Shown here: positions 36,701-44,230 of the stretch, piece after piece
Layout of the letters: the number at the start of each line of letters is the position of its first letter
How positions within the stretch are numbered: the stretch's first letter is position 1
Assembly (NCBI GenBank): GCA_016702335.1
Contig: JADJEF010000020.1
Span: 1 to 64,000 of the forward strand
DNA length: 64,000 nucleotides
Direction of reading: 5' to 3'
Source of the DNA: Rhodocyclaceae bacterium
GTDB taxonomy: Bacteria > Pseudomonadota > Gammaproteobacteria > Burkholderiales > Rhodocyclaceae
Made by a program: the position numbers and the translations under genes
The notes under the pieces: model-generated
Told to the model about the DNA's origin: nothing
The model's database searches: none
What the model saw: the letters and a program-made list of their open reading frames with translations, nothing else

Positions 36701-36801
36701 GAGCCGAAACGATCGATCCCGCGAAACACCCCGGGGCTCACGTCTTCGAGGTCGGGGTATCGCCCCCTGAGCATCGCTTCCACCTGCTGGGCATTGATCA
36801 T
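33724..36801 (-). CDS. Rad50/SMC-like ATPase with extra N-terminal domain (putative defence ATPase)
   Basis: 1025 residues, intact, from ATG 36801, which overlaps the upstream gene's stop as ATGA. Residues 1-about 200 are an extra domain (DREYARKQVVREGDIPELLS), whose texture recalls the middle-component domains of ABC-3C conflict systems. The ABC head begins about 210 with LTIKGFRP, Walker A GSNGVGKTS near 229, then long coiled coils flanking a CPVCQTEF zinc-hook-like turn near 599. It ends with the signature MSTGQRAAFALSLF near 935 and Walker B VLLFDDPVAHVDD. It should bind DNA or ends and hydrolyse ATP, probably controlling its partner encoded upstream. Similar ATPases are LmuB of Lamassu and SbcC/Rad50. 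Confidence 0.85.
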   Translation of the reverse strand: MINAQQVEAMLRGRYPDLEDVSPGVFRGIDRFGSREYAIRYFDLNDQLATTAASLKRYQEEVLSPMYFSTQVATDLRWSHYLYFVTSDEEAARGEFGRLKATVETDREYARKQVVREGDIPELLSKGSPAAPAGPLPVDLATTWTKALEQHGLGFILDDDISVPDAVRRIVSGSKDKSARPVSPMALLPAEKAAAGHFLKRLTIKGFRPQPEQKDHHLGRVNLIVGSNGVGKTSLLEAIEFAYCGRNRRSSVLLDPTSVTLELDDKVEKLSSTTDAARLRARHSNWYAKTELKKVSIQESFGKFNFLDTDAAVNLSVSASSDQIGADVTRLVLGAAAENLADRLRRVVEQVRDELKGLRRDNETYQQMKAAASARVVTIKNAPKLSDSLFLELLSAVKRLGWLQQPEDKGGIVALREMLQEAVSATELLRHSSVDVLHSDPQSALQLLANLNEEAGKASALDERAKVARLEQSKALRTTQTAAERMAAVEALLPYARTNFPQLAKQVRDRQDSFRTRAARLAPVVNDERANVAEYLLNQGVEAALSSLQARAQELQRQVTAARTSLQALEKSQSSLTVLMQRLRATAQDILQRVPNPDHCPVCQTEFESGQLLIRMTSEVASNTSEEAALLQTKIARADEELVVVHSAQSVLEPIRAFLGDGARSTAVHEALAQIDQERALLERERSSLATVQRQVQQLQADGLSAEDLSNGLLAAGLAELPSLDNLQLAQAEHKKALSISQESSRNALLELAGIERECESLAERLSIELPDGADALAKAAQKKVSNLEAALGARQALASMMAIGVNMTSNEIALDISTTQQLVARVATAIAQESSNDAELDKETRAVVDFADKIEKCNKKITRLVDAEGVLSTLTQQSSGGELTNQILAENAQEIARTFASIHMPNEFELKADGGVLVIVRRKTGGKVELDQMSTGQRAAFALSLFLAMNGRLRSGPPVLLFDDPVAHVDDINVLSFLDHLRHLAINGSRQIFFATADTKLAGLFRHKFRFLGDEFKELPLSRT

Positions 36802-38627
36802 GACCTGTCTTCCGCGAAATCCACCGGCGAAGCGCCGGCGGGAATGTCGATAAGATTCGTAAATTGTGGTCCGCGAGCGCCATAGTTGTTGTCCCTGCGA
36901 AAGACAACGCACAGCCGATCCTGCGCACGAACGATCGCATCCATGAGTTCATCGCCGCTCTTGCCATCTCTAATGGCGATACTGAGAGCATGGCCTACGA
37001 TGGCCTGTGTGAGTTTCTGGTGAACGACATCGATCTCCGCATCGTCAGCCTGATCAGCGAGATAGACGAGCGCAGCAGAACCACGCCCTCCAGCGGACGG
37101 CTCTATGTTGTGGTGCGGCGCCTCCTGTCGCCATGCGAAACAGAAGCCGTCAGCCAGATCCCGCACAGGCGCGGGCCATGGAACAGGACTCTGGGTCAGT
37201 CTGATCGCATCATGTGCGCGCTGTAGTCGTTTTCTGCGAAAGGTGACGCCCGGTCTTGTAGGTTCCACCTCTTGATGGACCGTCACCCTTCGAATCGATT
37301 CCTCGTCCCCCTCCAACTGGAACGCGTCTAGTTCGTTGACTGCGTACCACGTCGTTGGACTCCCACGAGGACCGACAAGTATTTCTATTGCTCGCTCTAC
37401 CGCAAGCGGGCTCACTTGCGATGTCTGCTGCAGCTGTCCTGCAATGGCCTGATAGCTGCTTAGCGCGACGGCGAATCCGTCGTTGGCAATAGCGCCGGCT
37501 TCCCAGGCACCCACGGCAGAGTTCCATGTCCAGCGCTCTTCGACCGCGACAAAGTTCTTTGGCACAATGGCTTGTTCGCCTGCAAATAGAAGCTTCTGCT
37601 TTTGTAGTTGAAGAATCTGGCCTTCGTAGTTCAGGAAGAAGGAATGCCATCGTTGCGCCAACAGGCTGTAGTAAAGCCCTCGTCGGTGCAGTTCGTCGAT
37701 CAAGCCATCGTCCGCGCCGAATTTCGATGGCGGCGCATACCAAGCGGACCCGGCAACGTTCTTCCACTCGGCAAACTTACCGCCGCCTTTCACCTCCTTG
37801 ACATTTTTGGCCCAGTTCAAACATAGCAGTTCGACATGGCTATTTGTGCCGACGGCACACAGCCGCGCACGATATGCAGCATAGTCGACGTGAGCAGGCT
37901 TGGGATTGAGCTGGATGTGGATGAGCAAGCAGTTGAGGTGAGCCTGATCTACGTGACCGGAAAACTCGAAGGCATCGGAGCAGATGATCGACAACAGACT
38001 CATCTTTCCGGCGCCACGATTGAATGCGTATACCGCCTTCCCGAGGCACAGCGAGGTTTGCTCAATGTCGCGGTAGTCCCTACACGCGACGGTCTTGAAC
38101 TGCGCGAGTAGGAATAGCACTTCGTGCCCATCAGCGTCCTTGGCCCAGAAAATGTAGAGCAATGTGTCCACGTAGCGCCGTTGCGCCACCTGCCGCGGGT
38201 CGAGCGGCTCGTGGTGAAAAACGCACTGATTTCCTGCATTGCAGTCCTCGGCCAGCGATTGGATTTCCGTCGGGTGAATGCTTTCGCAACCGAGAACCCA
38301 GACGGCGCCTATCGGCGGGCGATGCCGTCCCTCAATAATTTCGTCTACGACGGTCCAGGGGACACAGTATTCAGGCGCAACCACCAAATCTGCGTGAGCT
38401 TGAACTGCAGCAGCGACGAAGCCGCTGCAAAGAGCATGGCCGAGTGCTGCATCCGCGTGACCAACCCGCATGTCATTTGCTTCGATAATGCCTGTGGGTT
38501 GCAGAAGAAGTACCCGATAGGGTTCTCGCACGGGATTGAGCGCCTGCAACGTAGCGAGCGTGAGCGGGTGTGGCCGCTGAGCCAACACATCCTCGACGTC
38601 AACAATAGTGATTGCCACCGCCTCCAT
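36798..38627 (-). CDS. Nitrilase-fold (carbon-nitrogen hydrolase-like) protein coupled to the ATPase
   Basis: 609 residues, intact. Residues about 35-290 show a nitrilase-type core with the Glu-Lys-Cys triad in order: ADLVVAPEYCVPW (Glu near 85), LFLLAQFKTVACRD (Lys near 177) and LLSIICSDAFEFSG (Cys near 214). The remaining about 300 residues (QRWHSFFLNYEGQILQLQKQ, RAIEILVGPRGSPTTWYAVN) have no recognised domain. It overlaps the ATPase start by 4 bp (ATGA), so the two are translated together. Inference: an amidase-type effector (cleaving a C-N bond in a nucleotide, cofactor or protein) switched by the ATPase. The usual nitrilase family is about 270 residues, so this one has a large extension. 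Confidence 0.78.
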   Translation of the reverse strand: MEAVAITIVDVEDVLAQRPHPLTLATLQALNPVREPYRVLLLQPTGIIEANDMRVGHADAALGHALCSGFVAAAVQAHADLVVAPEYCVPWTVVDEIIEGRHRPPIGAVWVLGCESIHPTEIQSLAEDCNAGNQCVFHHEPLDPRQVAQRRYVDTLLYIFWAKDADGHEVLFLLAQFKTVACRDYRDIEQTSLCLGKAVYAFNRGAGKMSLLSIICSDAFEFSGHVDQAHLNCLLIHIQLNPKPAHVDYAAYRARLCAVGTNSHVELLCLNWAKNVKEVKGGGKFAEWKNVAGSAWYAPPSKFGADDGLIDELHRRGLYYSLLAQRWHSFFLNYEGQILQLQKQKLLFAGEQAIVPKNFVAVEERWTWNSAVGAWEAGAIANDGFAVALSSYQAIAGQLQQTSQVSPLAVERAIEILVGPRGSPTTWYAVNELDAFQLEGDEESIRRVTVHQEVEPTRPGVTFRRKRLQRAHDAIRLTQSPVPWPAPVRDLADGFCFAWRQEAPHHNIEPSAGGRGSAALVYLADQADDAEIDVVHQKLTQAIVGHALSIAIRDGKSGDELMDAIVRAQDRLCVVFRRDNNYGARGPQFTNLIDIPAGASPVDFAEDRS

Positions 38628-39095
38628 CTCCTCTAACTGTCTACCGTTCTGGGCGCTTTTCCGAGACCATTTTCACGTCAATGACAATCGCCCGATTTTT
38701 ATTTGTCAGACCTGAGACATCATATCAATGCCTTAGTCATGCAGTGCTGCTACGCGACAGTATGTGGCGCGCAGTCGAGTTTCGGCTTTTGGATGCCGAA
38801 GCTGCCGTTCACAAGCCGCGCACTGACCGACCGCTTTGGCCGACTAACCGCCGTCCCACCAGCGCCGACTTGCGGCGCTCTGGCCGAGCAAGCGTCATTC
38901 AGCACGTTTCAATCCGCAACGACTCCCCACTATTTTTCACCGACAACTTGAGCAAGAACGGCACTGCGCGTTTTGCCCATATCTCGGGTCTATCATGCTT
39001 GAGCGCTTCCGCCCCGAATGCCTGCTTGGGGCATATCCGAGGCCATCACGCCCGGACTGACAGCAACGGCCGCCATACGTTTGGTGCCTACTGCG
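38628..39095. other. Gene-free interval with a dispersed repeat copy
   Basis: 468 bp upstream of the two-gene module. It must hold the module promoter, but no clear -35/-10 pair was found. It contains dispersed repeat copy B (38849-38875). No gene is supported. Confidence 0.45.
38849..38875 (+). repeat. Dispersed repeat copy B
   Basis: 27 bp identical to 14664-14690 (CGCCGTCCCACCAGCGCC then GACTTGCGG). Confidence 0.75.
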
Positions 39096-39968
39096 CTAAT
39101 TCTTGTGTTTCTTTTGCTGCGATGGTTCCCAATACTTAGGTATCGGAGGGAAGGACGTAATTATTTTCTGTTCGTGAAGATCTGAGAAGATGATGCAGTC
39201 CTGCATTTTTCCTTCGACGTCAGTTGAACCTTTGAAGAAGTACCCAGCTCTTCCGCCATATACAGTTACCCGTGACGCCAGAGGCTGTTGAGCCTGTCCG
39301 TTATCACCAGCCAGAAAATCATTTACATTCTTGACCTGTGCAGCAAAGTCCAACTTCTCATGGTCTGCAAGCACTGGCCAACTCTCTGCTTGTGCTGCAC
39401 CGAGCAGTGCAGTTAACTTGCCACTCATCACAGCGTCCTCGATCTTAAGGAATGACGAAACGATAATGTCGTTGTCACAGTCAGAAAAGAAGATGCACTC
39501 TTGCTTAACGCCTGAAAGCGTAATGGAGCCAATAAAGAAATAGCCGACTGTGCCATTAAATACGGTTGCTGTGGAATTCAGCGACCCTCGCCCATTTCCC
39601 TCGGCGAGAAATTGATTCATGGAATCGAGGCGATCTGTAAGTGTTGCGCATGGCGTTGACTTCGACTTTGTCAATGCCCGAAAAAATCGCCATCTCAATA
39701 GCTCCAATTCGATCCGTTTGTCCTCCGGCACCAACGTCTGGCAATCCGTGAAAAAAGAATCGAAAGTATTGGCTAGTTCAGATCGGAGCACAGTCTTTGT
39801 CAGCTTTTGTTCAGATGTCCCAAGAACGTAATCAATACGCTTCAGATAAGCGTTCCTGAGTATCTGTCTCGGCCCCAACTGGCCCGTGCCATACGTAGGG
39901 CCAGTTTTTATAAATTCATCGCCGCTGTACTCGAAGCAGGTTCCGAAAGGTAGTTCTTCGATATTCAT
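39096..39968 (-). CDS. Protein of unknown function with an internal duplication
   Basis: 290 residues, intact. Residues about 115-180 and 210-275 are two copies of one unit: MNQFLAEGNGRGSLNSTATV ... GYFFIGSITLSG ... CIFFSD ... IIVSSF, and VNDFLAGDNGQAQQPLASRV ... GYFFKGSTDVEG ... CIIFSD ... IITSF. The N-terminal 110 residues (LGPRQILRNAYLKRIDYVLG) are helical. No signal peptide; lower GC than the core genome. It lies between the nitrilase/ATPase pair and the replication genes. It could be a third component of the neighbouring system or an independent accessory gene. Confidence 0.65.
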   Translation of the reverse strand: MNIEELPFGTCFEYSGDEFIKTGPTYGTGQLGPRQILRNAYLKRIDYVLGTSEQKLTKTVLRSELANTFDSFFTDCQTLVPEDKRIELELLRWRFFRALTKSKSTPCATLTDRLDSMNQFLAEGNGRGSLNSTATVFNGTVGYFFIGSITLSGVKQECIFFSDCDNDIIVSSFLKIEDAVMSGKLTALLGAAQAESWPVLADHEKLDFAAQVKNVNDFLAGDNGQAQQPLASRVTVYGGRAGYFFKGSTDVEGKMQDCIIFSDLHEQKIITSFPPIPKYWEPSQQKKHKN

Positions 39969-40371
39969 GATCTGAAGGCCTTGGCAGTTATAGAGATGGC
40001 AGGAAGCTTCTATGATCGAAGTTTGACGACGTTGGCCAGTCAGTCCGGTTAAAGCGTGAAGCTAGCGGAAAGATGCAGAGAATTCGCCGTGATCATTGAT
40101 GGCCACGCCCTCTGCGAAATGCTTGCTCTAACAGACCCAAATGTCCAGCCAGCGATTGCGCCATCATATCGAATGCAAGCGTTTGGCTCCACGTGAGATC
40201 AACTTTAGTTCACCAGCAAATACGCATGTACAGACGGCACGACGATCAGGCAATGGATTGCCTCAGGTGAGCGCGTAGATGCCGATAGTCCTTTCTATCC
40301 TTGGCACAAGCAGATAGCAGGCATTTTCCAAACTTACCTTGAAAAGTACGCTGCGCTGACCCAAGCAGCGA
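39969..40371. other. Interval with possible gene remnant
   Basis: 403 bp. The right half codes on the plus strand for a stretch TDGTTIRQWIASGERVDADS followed by PFYPWHKQIAGIF, which looks like a once-real protein (small phage-type helix-turn-helix/terminase-like piece) without start or end. Otherwise nothing recognisable. Confidence 0.35.
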
Positions 40372-40905
40372 TTATCGCGTCGTCATTTCCTGAACACGCT
40401 GGATCAGACGTAGATAGTTCAGAGACGCCTTTCCCTGCATGAGCAAGGTATCAGCGTCGCCATCATCAGCATCCTCCCATTTCACGATCTCACACTGAGC
40501 AGTACCCAGCACAATCGTTTCAGCAAAGTACCTCGGCAGATCTGTTCCTTCAGCAATGCAAAGCCGCAGCGGACCCTTTATCAGCACGAGGAAATGCTGA
40601 TGCAGCTGGCCAGCAACTTCATTTACTGACCAGACATACCCGACCAATCCCTTGAGCAAGGATGATTGCTTTTCCTGATCATCTAGGAAGCGATCTTTCG
40701 TAATCTCCAGCATCGTCGAGTTCATGATCCCCTGGTATTCAGGGGAATAGGTCACGTCGAGATGAACTGCACGGAGCAGAGAATGCTGCTCAATTACCTG
40801 ACCAAGGTAGGTAATTAACGGCGATTCCCCATCATGACCAGTCATCGGCCTACGTAATGCCTCATCTAAGGCATTTAATGCGGCTTCCAAGGCTTTATTT
40901 TCCAT
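40372..40905 (-). CDS. YagK/YfjJ-like (inovirus Gp2-type) protein, short paralogue
   Basis: 177 residues, intact. It shares the layout of the upstream gene: an N-terminal helix, SLLRAVHLDVTYSPEYQ, EITKDRF, LLKGLVGYVWSVNEVAGQL followed by HQHFLVLIKG, where LHQHFLV matches the HHHLLF motif of its neighbour (an HUH-like His pair). It lacks the C-terminal third. It overlaps the upstream gene by 11 bp, so the pair is co-translated. Probably a regulatory or accessory replication protein of a satellite element. Confidence 0.65.
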   Translation of the reverse strand: MENKALEAALNALDEALRRPMTGHDGESPLITYLGQVIEQHSLLRAVHLDVTYSPEYQGIMNSTMLEITKDRFLDDQEKQSSLLKGLVGYVWSVNEVAGQLHQHFLVLIKGPLRLCIAEGTDLPRYFAETIVLGTAQCEIVKWEDADDGDADTLLMQGKASLNYLRLIQRVQEMTTR

Positions 40906-41566
40906 GACTGACCCCTCGCTTTACCTCAGTGCTGCGAGGACGTCCTGCGTGGCTCTGCCAGTCCGGTTTAGGACGAGGTAACGCACTACGCCCAAAGGTA
41001 CGAAACGCTGTGCCATCCGGAAGAAACTCGCGAGCACTATCGTGAATAGATCCCTTGGTCATGTACCCAGCGACGATCTTCAAGAGATTATTGCGTAAGG
41101 TAATCTCGTTATGGGCAATTGCTCCAATGCCCAAAGTACCTTCTCGCTCATATTGATGCTTATTGACATTTGAAACGTGGGAGTGCGACATTCCTCCGGT
41201 AATAACCGTATCGATATATTTAGCAATGCTCAAGCCCAAGTTGATATCTGAACGACGCTGCTGACCATCAAAAAGAAAAAGCAGGTGATGGTGAAATCCG
41301 CTCAGTACCCCATACTCAAGGCACCATCCATATCCCAATAAATCCCCAAAAAGCGTGGTATTGCGTCTGCGGTTGTCGAAAAGATGACGGCGATGCTCCT
41401 GCACCATCTCCAAGGTAATGCGATCTCTATATTCAACCTTGTAGTTGACATTAATGCGAATCGCCAGAACCTCAGACGTGCAGTGTTGGAACAGGCTGTT
41501 GATCAGCTCACCCAAGGAAGCATGGTTGCTGTTTTTGTAGTCATTAAAAAGTAATTGATCAATCAT
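40895..41566 (-). CDS. YagK/YfjJ C-terminal-domain (inovirus Gp2-type) replication protein
   Basis: 223 residues, intact. Family hallmarks: AIRINVNYKVEYRDRITLEM, GDLLGYGWCLEYGVLSGFHH followed by HHLLFLFDG (His-rich HUH-like strand), and ITLRNNLLKIVAGYMTKG, then a basic tail (PRPKPDWQSHAGRPRSTEVK). Such proteins act in rolling-circle-like replication of filamentous phages and satellites. The start faces an AT-rich region shared with the gene at 42015. Lower GC than the core genome. Confidence 0.75.
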   Translation of the reverse strand: MIDQLLFNDYKNSNHASLGELINSLFQHCTSEVLAIRINVNYKVEYRDRITLEMVQEHRRHLFDNRRRNTTLFGDLLGYGWCLEYGVLSGFHHHLLFLFDGQQRRSDINLGLSIAKYIDTVITGGMSHSHVSNVNKHQYEREGTLGIGAIAHNEITLRNNLLKIVAGYMTKGSIHDSAREFLPDGTAFRTFGRSALPRPKPDWQSHAGRPRSTEVKRGVSHGK

Positions 41567-42014
41567 GCTATTTATCCTTTATGGAATTAAGTGTGGATGT
41601 TGCATAACATATATGTAAATTATGTAAAAATTTACTTTCTAGGAATAGTATATGAGGTGTGGTATTAAATATAAATACATAAAAGATAGCTTGATATGAG
41701 TTGTATCGACTGATACAGGTAACTGCGATGTCTCATTAAGTAGTAATTGTATATATATTGGATTTATAGTTATAATTTATACAATACAATGCTTTTAACC
41801 CTAAATTGACTTTAACTATAAATATACAAATAATTAAAGCAAAAGGCTTATCGCTGCAGCTAGAAGAGCGCCTTTTTTAGGAAAGTCATAGCGTATCCAA
41901 AGTTACTAATTTATGCCATTGGGGAATTTTGGTTATTTATTGATATTTATTGGCTAATGTTATGCAGAGTATATGCAAACATTAAATTTCAATAAATAGA
42001 TGAGGTAACTGATA
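41567..42014. promoter_or_regulatory. AT-rich divergent control region, possible origin
   Basis: 448 bp, very AT-rich compared with all flanks, between two divergent genes. Two copies of ATGTTATGCA (41601-41610 reversed; 41957-41966 direct) lie about 35-50 bp in front of each start codon in the same orientation relative to each gene, suggesting one regulator. Several A/T tracts and TATATG elements are present. In satellite elements the region next to the replication gene often holds the origin; that is inference. Confidence 0.5.
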
Positions 42015-42611
42015 ATGCGCAAAAAAGACAACACCATCACGATCAAGGCGGTTCCAAAGGGTCGTGTCGAAGAGGCAGCTCGGGAAATGAAATCTGTGCA
42101 TCAGGAGGAAATGGCTGTCATTGCTACGGGCACTTCGAACATGCCTGATTGGGCGCGGCCTGATAGCACCGCAATATGGCAGGGCGCAGATCAGTCAGAG
42201 CGTAAGACTGGGCCTGCGGCCCATGCCATCACGTTGGCCTTGCCTGATGGGCTTACGGTTGAGCAAGGTGAAAAACTTGTTAACCGCTTCGTACGGGAGG
42301 AGGTTGGGCCAAAGAGCTGTGAGTTTTCCATGCTGGCAAAATCGGGTAGCACCGAGCCGTCGATCGCGAAAGTTCTTGTATCACCGCGGCTGCACGATGG
42401 GATTGCGCGTGACCGCGAGCACTTTTATCGTCGTTATCGCAAGGCTCTACCAGCGTTCAGCGGTGCTCAAAAGGATGGCGCTGGTAGGGTCCGTGGCAAG
42501 ATTTCCGACCCGGAGCTAACACGGCTTCAAAACTGGCACCACATGCGTGATGAGGCGGCAGTGCCTCCCGTCAAACCTGCGAAAAAGAGTCGCGTAGGTG
42601 GCAAGGGTTGA
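42015..42611 (+). CDS. MobA/MobL-like protein lacking the relaxase histidines
   Basis: 198 residues, intact. Residues about 70-170 follow the MobA/MobL relaxase: AITLALPDGLTVEQGEKLVN, PSIAKVLVSPRLHDGIARD, REHFYRRYRKALPAFSGAQK. The relaxase normally has a His-x-His metal site where this protein reads SIAKV, so the catalytic site is missing. The basic tail KPAKKSRVGGKG could bind DNA. It may be a binding-only derivative that regulates replication or mobilises through another relaxase. Ribosome site GAGGTAAC upstream. Confidence 0.62.
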   Translation: MRKKDNTITIKAVPKGRVEEAAREMKSVHQEEMAVIATGTSNMPDWARPDSTAIWQGADQSERKTGPAAHAITLALPDGLTVEQGEKLVNRFVREEVGPKSCEFSMLAKSGSTEPSIAKVLVSPRLHDGIARDREHFYRRYRKALPAFSGAQKDGAGRVRGKISDPELTRLQNWHHMRDEAAVPPVKPAKKSRVGGKG

Positions 42612-42792
42612 GATTGCAAGTTGGTTGCTGATTTCGACCGCACATCACATAGCGTGCAGCTTAAGGTGACAGTGGAGCTGTATCAGGTGGGCGAGCTTTG
42701 AATATTCGCCCAGCACCTTCTCCATCGCTGGGCGAATCTTTCCTCGGTCTTCAGCACTTAGCTTTGCCGCTTGCGACTTGAGTCGGGTAGTG

Positions 42793-43607
42793 TCAATGGC
42801 GAAGACTTCGCTTGCTGACACTACAAATTAGCCGTGTCTCGTGACATGAACCAAAGGGGCAAGCCGGCAGGATCACGGTGCCGTAATGCGTGGCGAACTC
42901 GACGGTACCTCGGTTGAGTTCCGGTTTGTAGCGGTTGGCCACGGTGACCAATGAGCGGGGATTGTCGGGGACGATGAGTTCGGGCACGCCACCGATGAAG
43001 GTCAGGGCGCGGCCGATGCCGCTGAGCCAGTCCGCTTGGGTTTGTCCCGGTGTGGCGCAGGCGCAGGCGAAGGTGTAGCTGGAGGTGCCAAGTACGGCGA
43101 CGAAGATGCTGGCCTGGCGAATCTCACCGGTATCGGCGTCGATGATTGGCAGGGTTGGGCCGGCATAGTCAGCAAACAACTTCTCTCCAACGCGATGCGT
43201 CTGACGCATGGATCGCTTGAGTTGCCCGACCCAGGCTTTGTAGTGGGTGCAGAACGCGGTGTATTGAAAGGTGGCCGTGCCCGCCGTGGTCCGATACTCT
43301 TCCAGAGCAGGGTGAGCGTGACGCCTTTGCGTTTGAGTTCCTGATGCACCCGGGCGTAGTCCGGTTCGGTGAAAGCTGATGCCCGTGCTGAAGGCTGCCG
43401 ATAAAGTCGGCGTTCCAAGGCACCATCGTCCAGACCCTCGGGCAGAGGCCACCCGAGTCCTGCGTCGGCCGCCAGTTTCAGGTATTTGGCGACCACGCCC
43501 TTTGGAATGTTGAGCGCCCGAGCGATGGCGTCAAGGCTCAGGTCGGTGCTGTGGCGAAGTCGTAGTACGTCTCGTATCTTACGCATGGATAGTCTGTCCT
43601 GGGGCAT
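42793..43607 (-). pseudogene. istA: IS21-type transposase (IstA), truncated and frameshifted
   Basis: The N-terminal part MPQDRLSMRKIRDVLRLRHS and SLDAIARALNIPKGVVAKYL is the IstA helix-turn-helix. In the next frame the DDE core follows: GEKLFADYAGPTLPIID (first Asp) and GVPELIVPDNPRSLVTVANR (second Asp), then the protein ends abruptly after TVILPACPFGS, before the catalytic Glu, and istB is absent. The direct repeats CGGTCACG at 43671, 43694 and 43716 are the usual subterminal repeats of this IS group. A dead remnant. Confidence 0.85.
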
Positions 43608-43619
43608 GCCCGCTCGCTT

Positions 43620-44230
43620 TCAAAAAAGCGGCGAAGGCTACCTTTAACTATCCATGCAACTCCCTGCCATCGGTCACGATAACCGCGAAATCGCGGTCAC
43701 GCTTTCGTGAAACGTCGGTCACGCTTTGGCGAATTCACCGGCCACGATCACGTGAAATACGCACACCAGTCAAGGCACGTCGTTCCGTGTCGTTGCCTTC
43801 CCGCAATTAGCTCAATCAACTCAATCAAATTTTGTGGCGTTTAAGCGTCTAGGTTGGGCAATTACACCACCTTTTGAGCCATTTTTTTGCTTGAGTTGGT
43901 AGCGCGTAGCCGGCGCAGCATCAACGTAACTAATTGAAATGTAACGATCATTTGTTATCGCCGCTATGCGCTTTGCCGTTGGCGCTGATCGAGTTGACTG
44001 TTCAGTGCTTATCGCACTAACGCCGCGAAAGCGCACACATAAAAGCGGCCCTAGCGCCGCAAGTGTTTATGGTCCCGATAAGCGCGATGGGCGTGCCTAT
44101 CCCGCGACAAGGCGGACCTTAGGCGGGTATGTGGCGTCAAGGAATTTCTGATTCGAAATGGAGCTAGCGTACGGTCCTGGAGATCGACGCATAGTGCGGC
44201 GATACCAGTACAACCGTCGAAGGACTAACC
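43620..44230. other. IS21 terminus and gene-free interval
   Basis: About 610 bp. The left part is the IS21 end with three direct repeats CGGTCACG at about 22-bp spacing. The right part has only short frames (a 71-codon minus frame is not supported) and precedes the ATPase gene at 44231. Confidence 0.45.

Noticed and set aside
38612..39139. 175-codon plus-strand frame upstream of the nitrilase gene
   Set aside because: Antisense and intergenic; contains the dispersed repeat and shows no conserved motif.
43821..44036. 71-codon minus-strand frame next to the IS21 end
   Set aside because: No start signal or recognisable motif; overlapping frames on the other strand are equally long.
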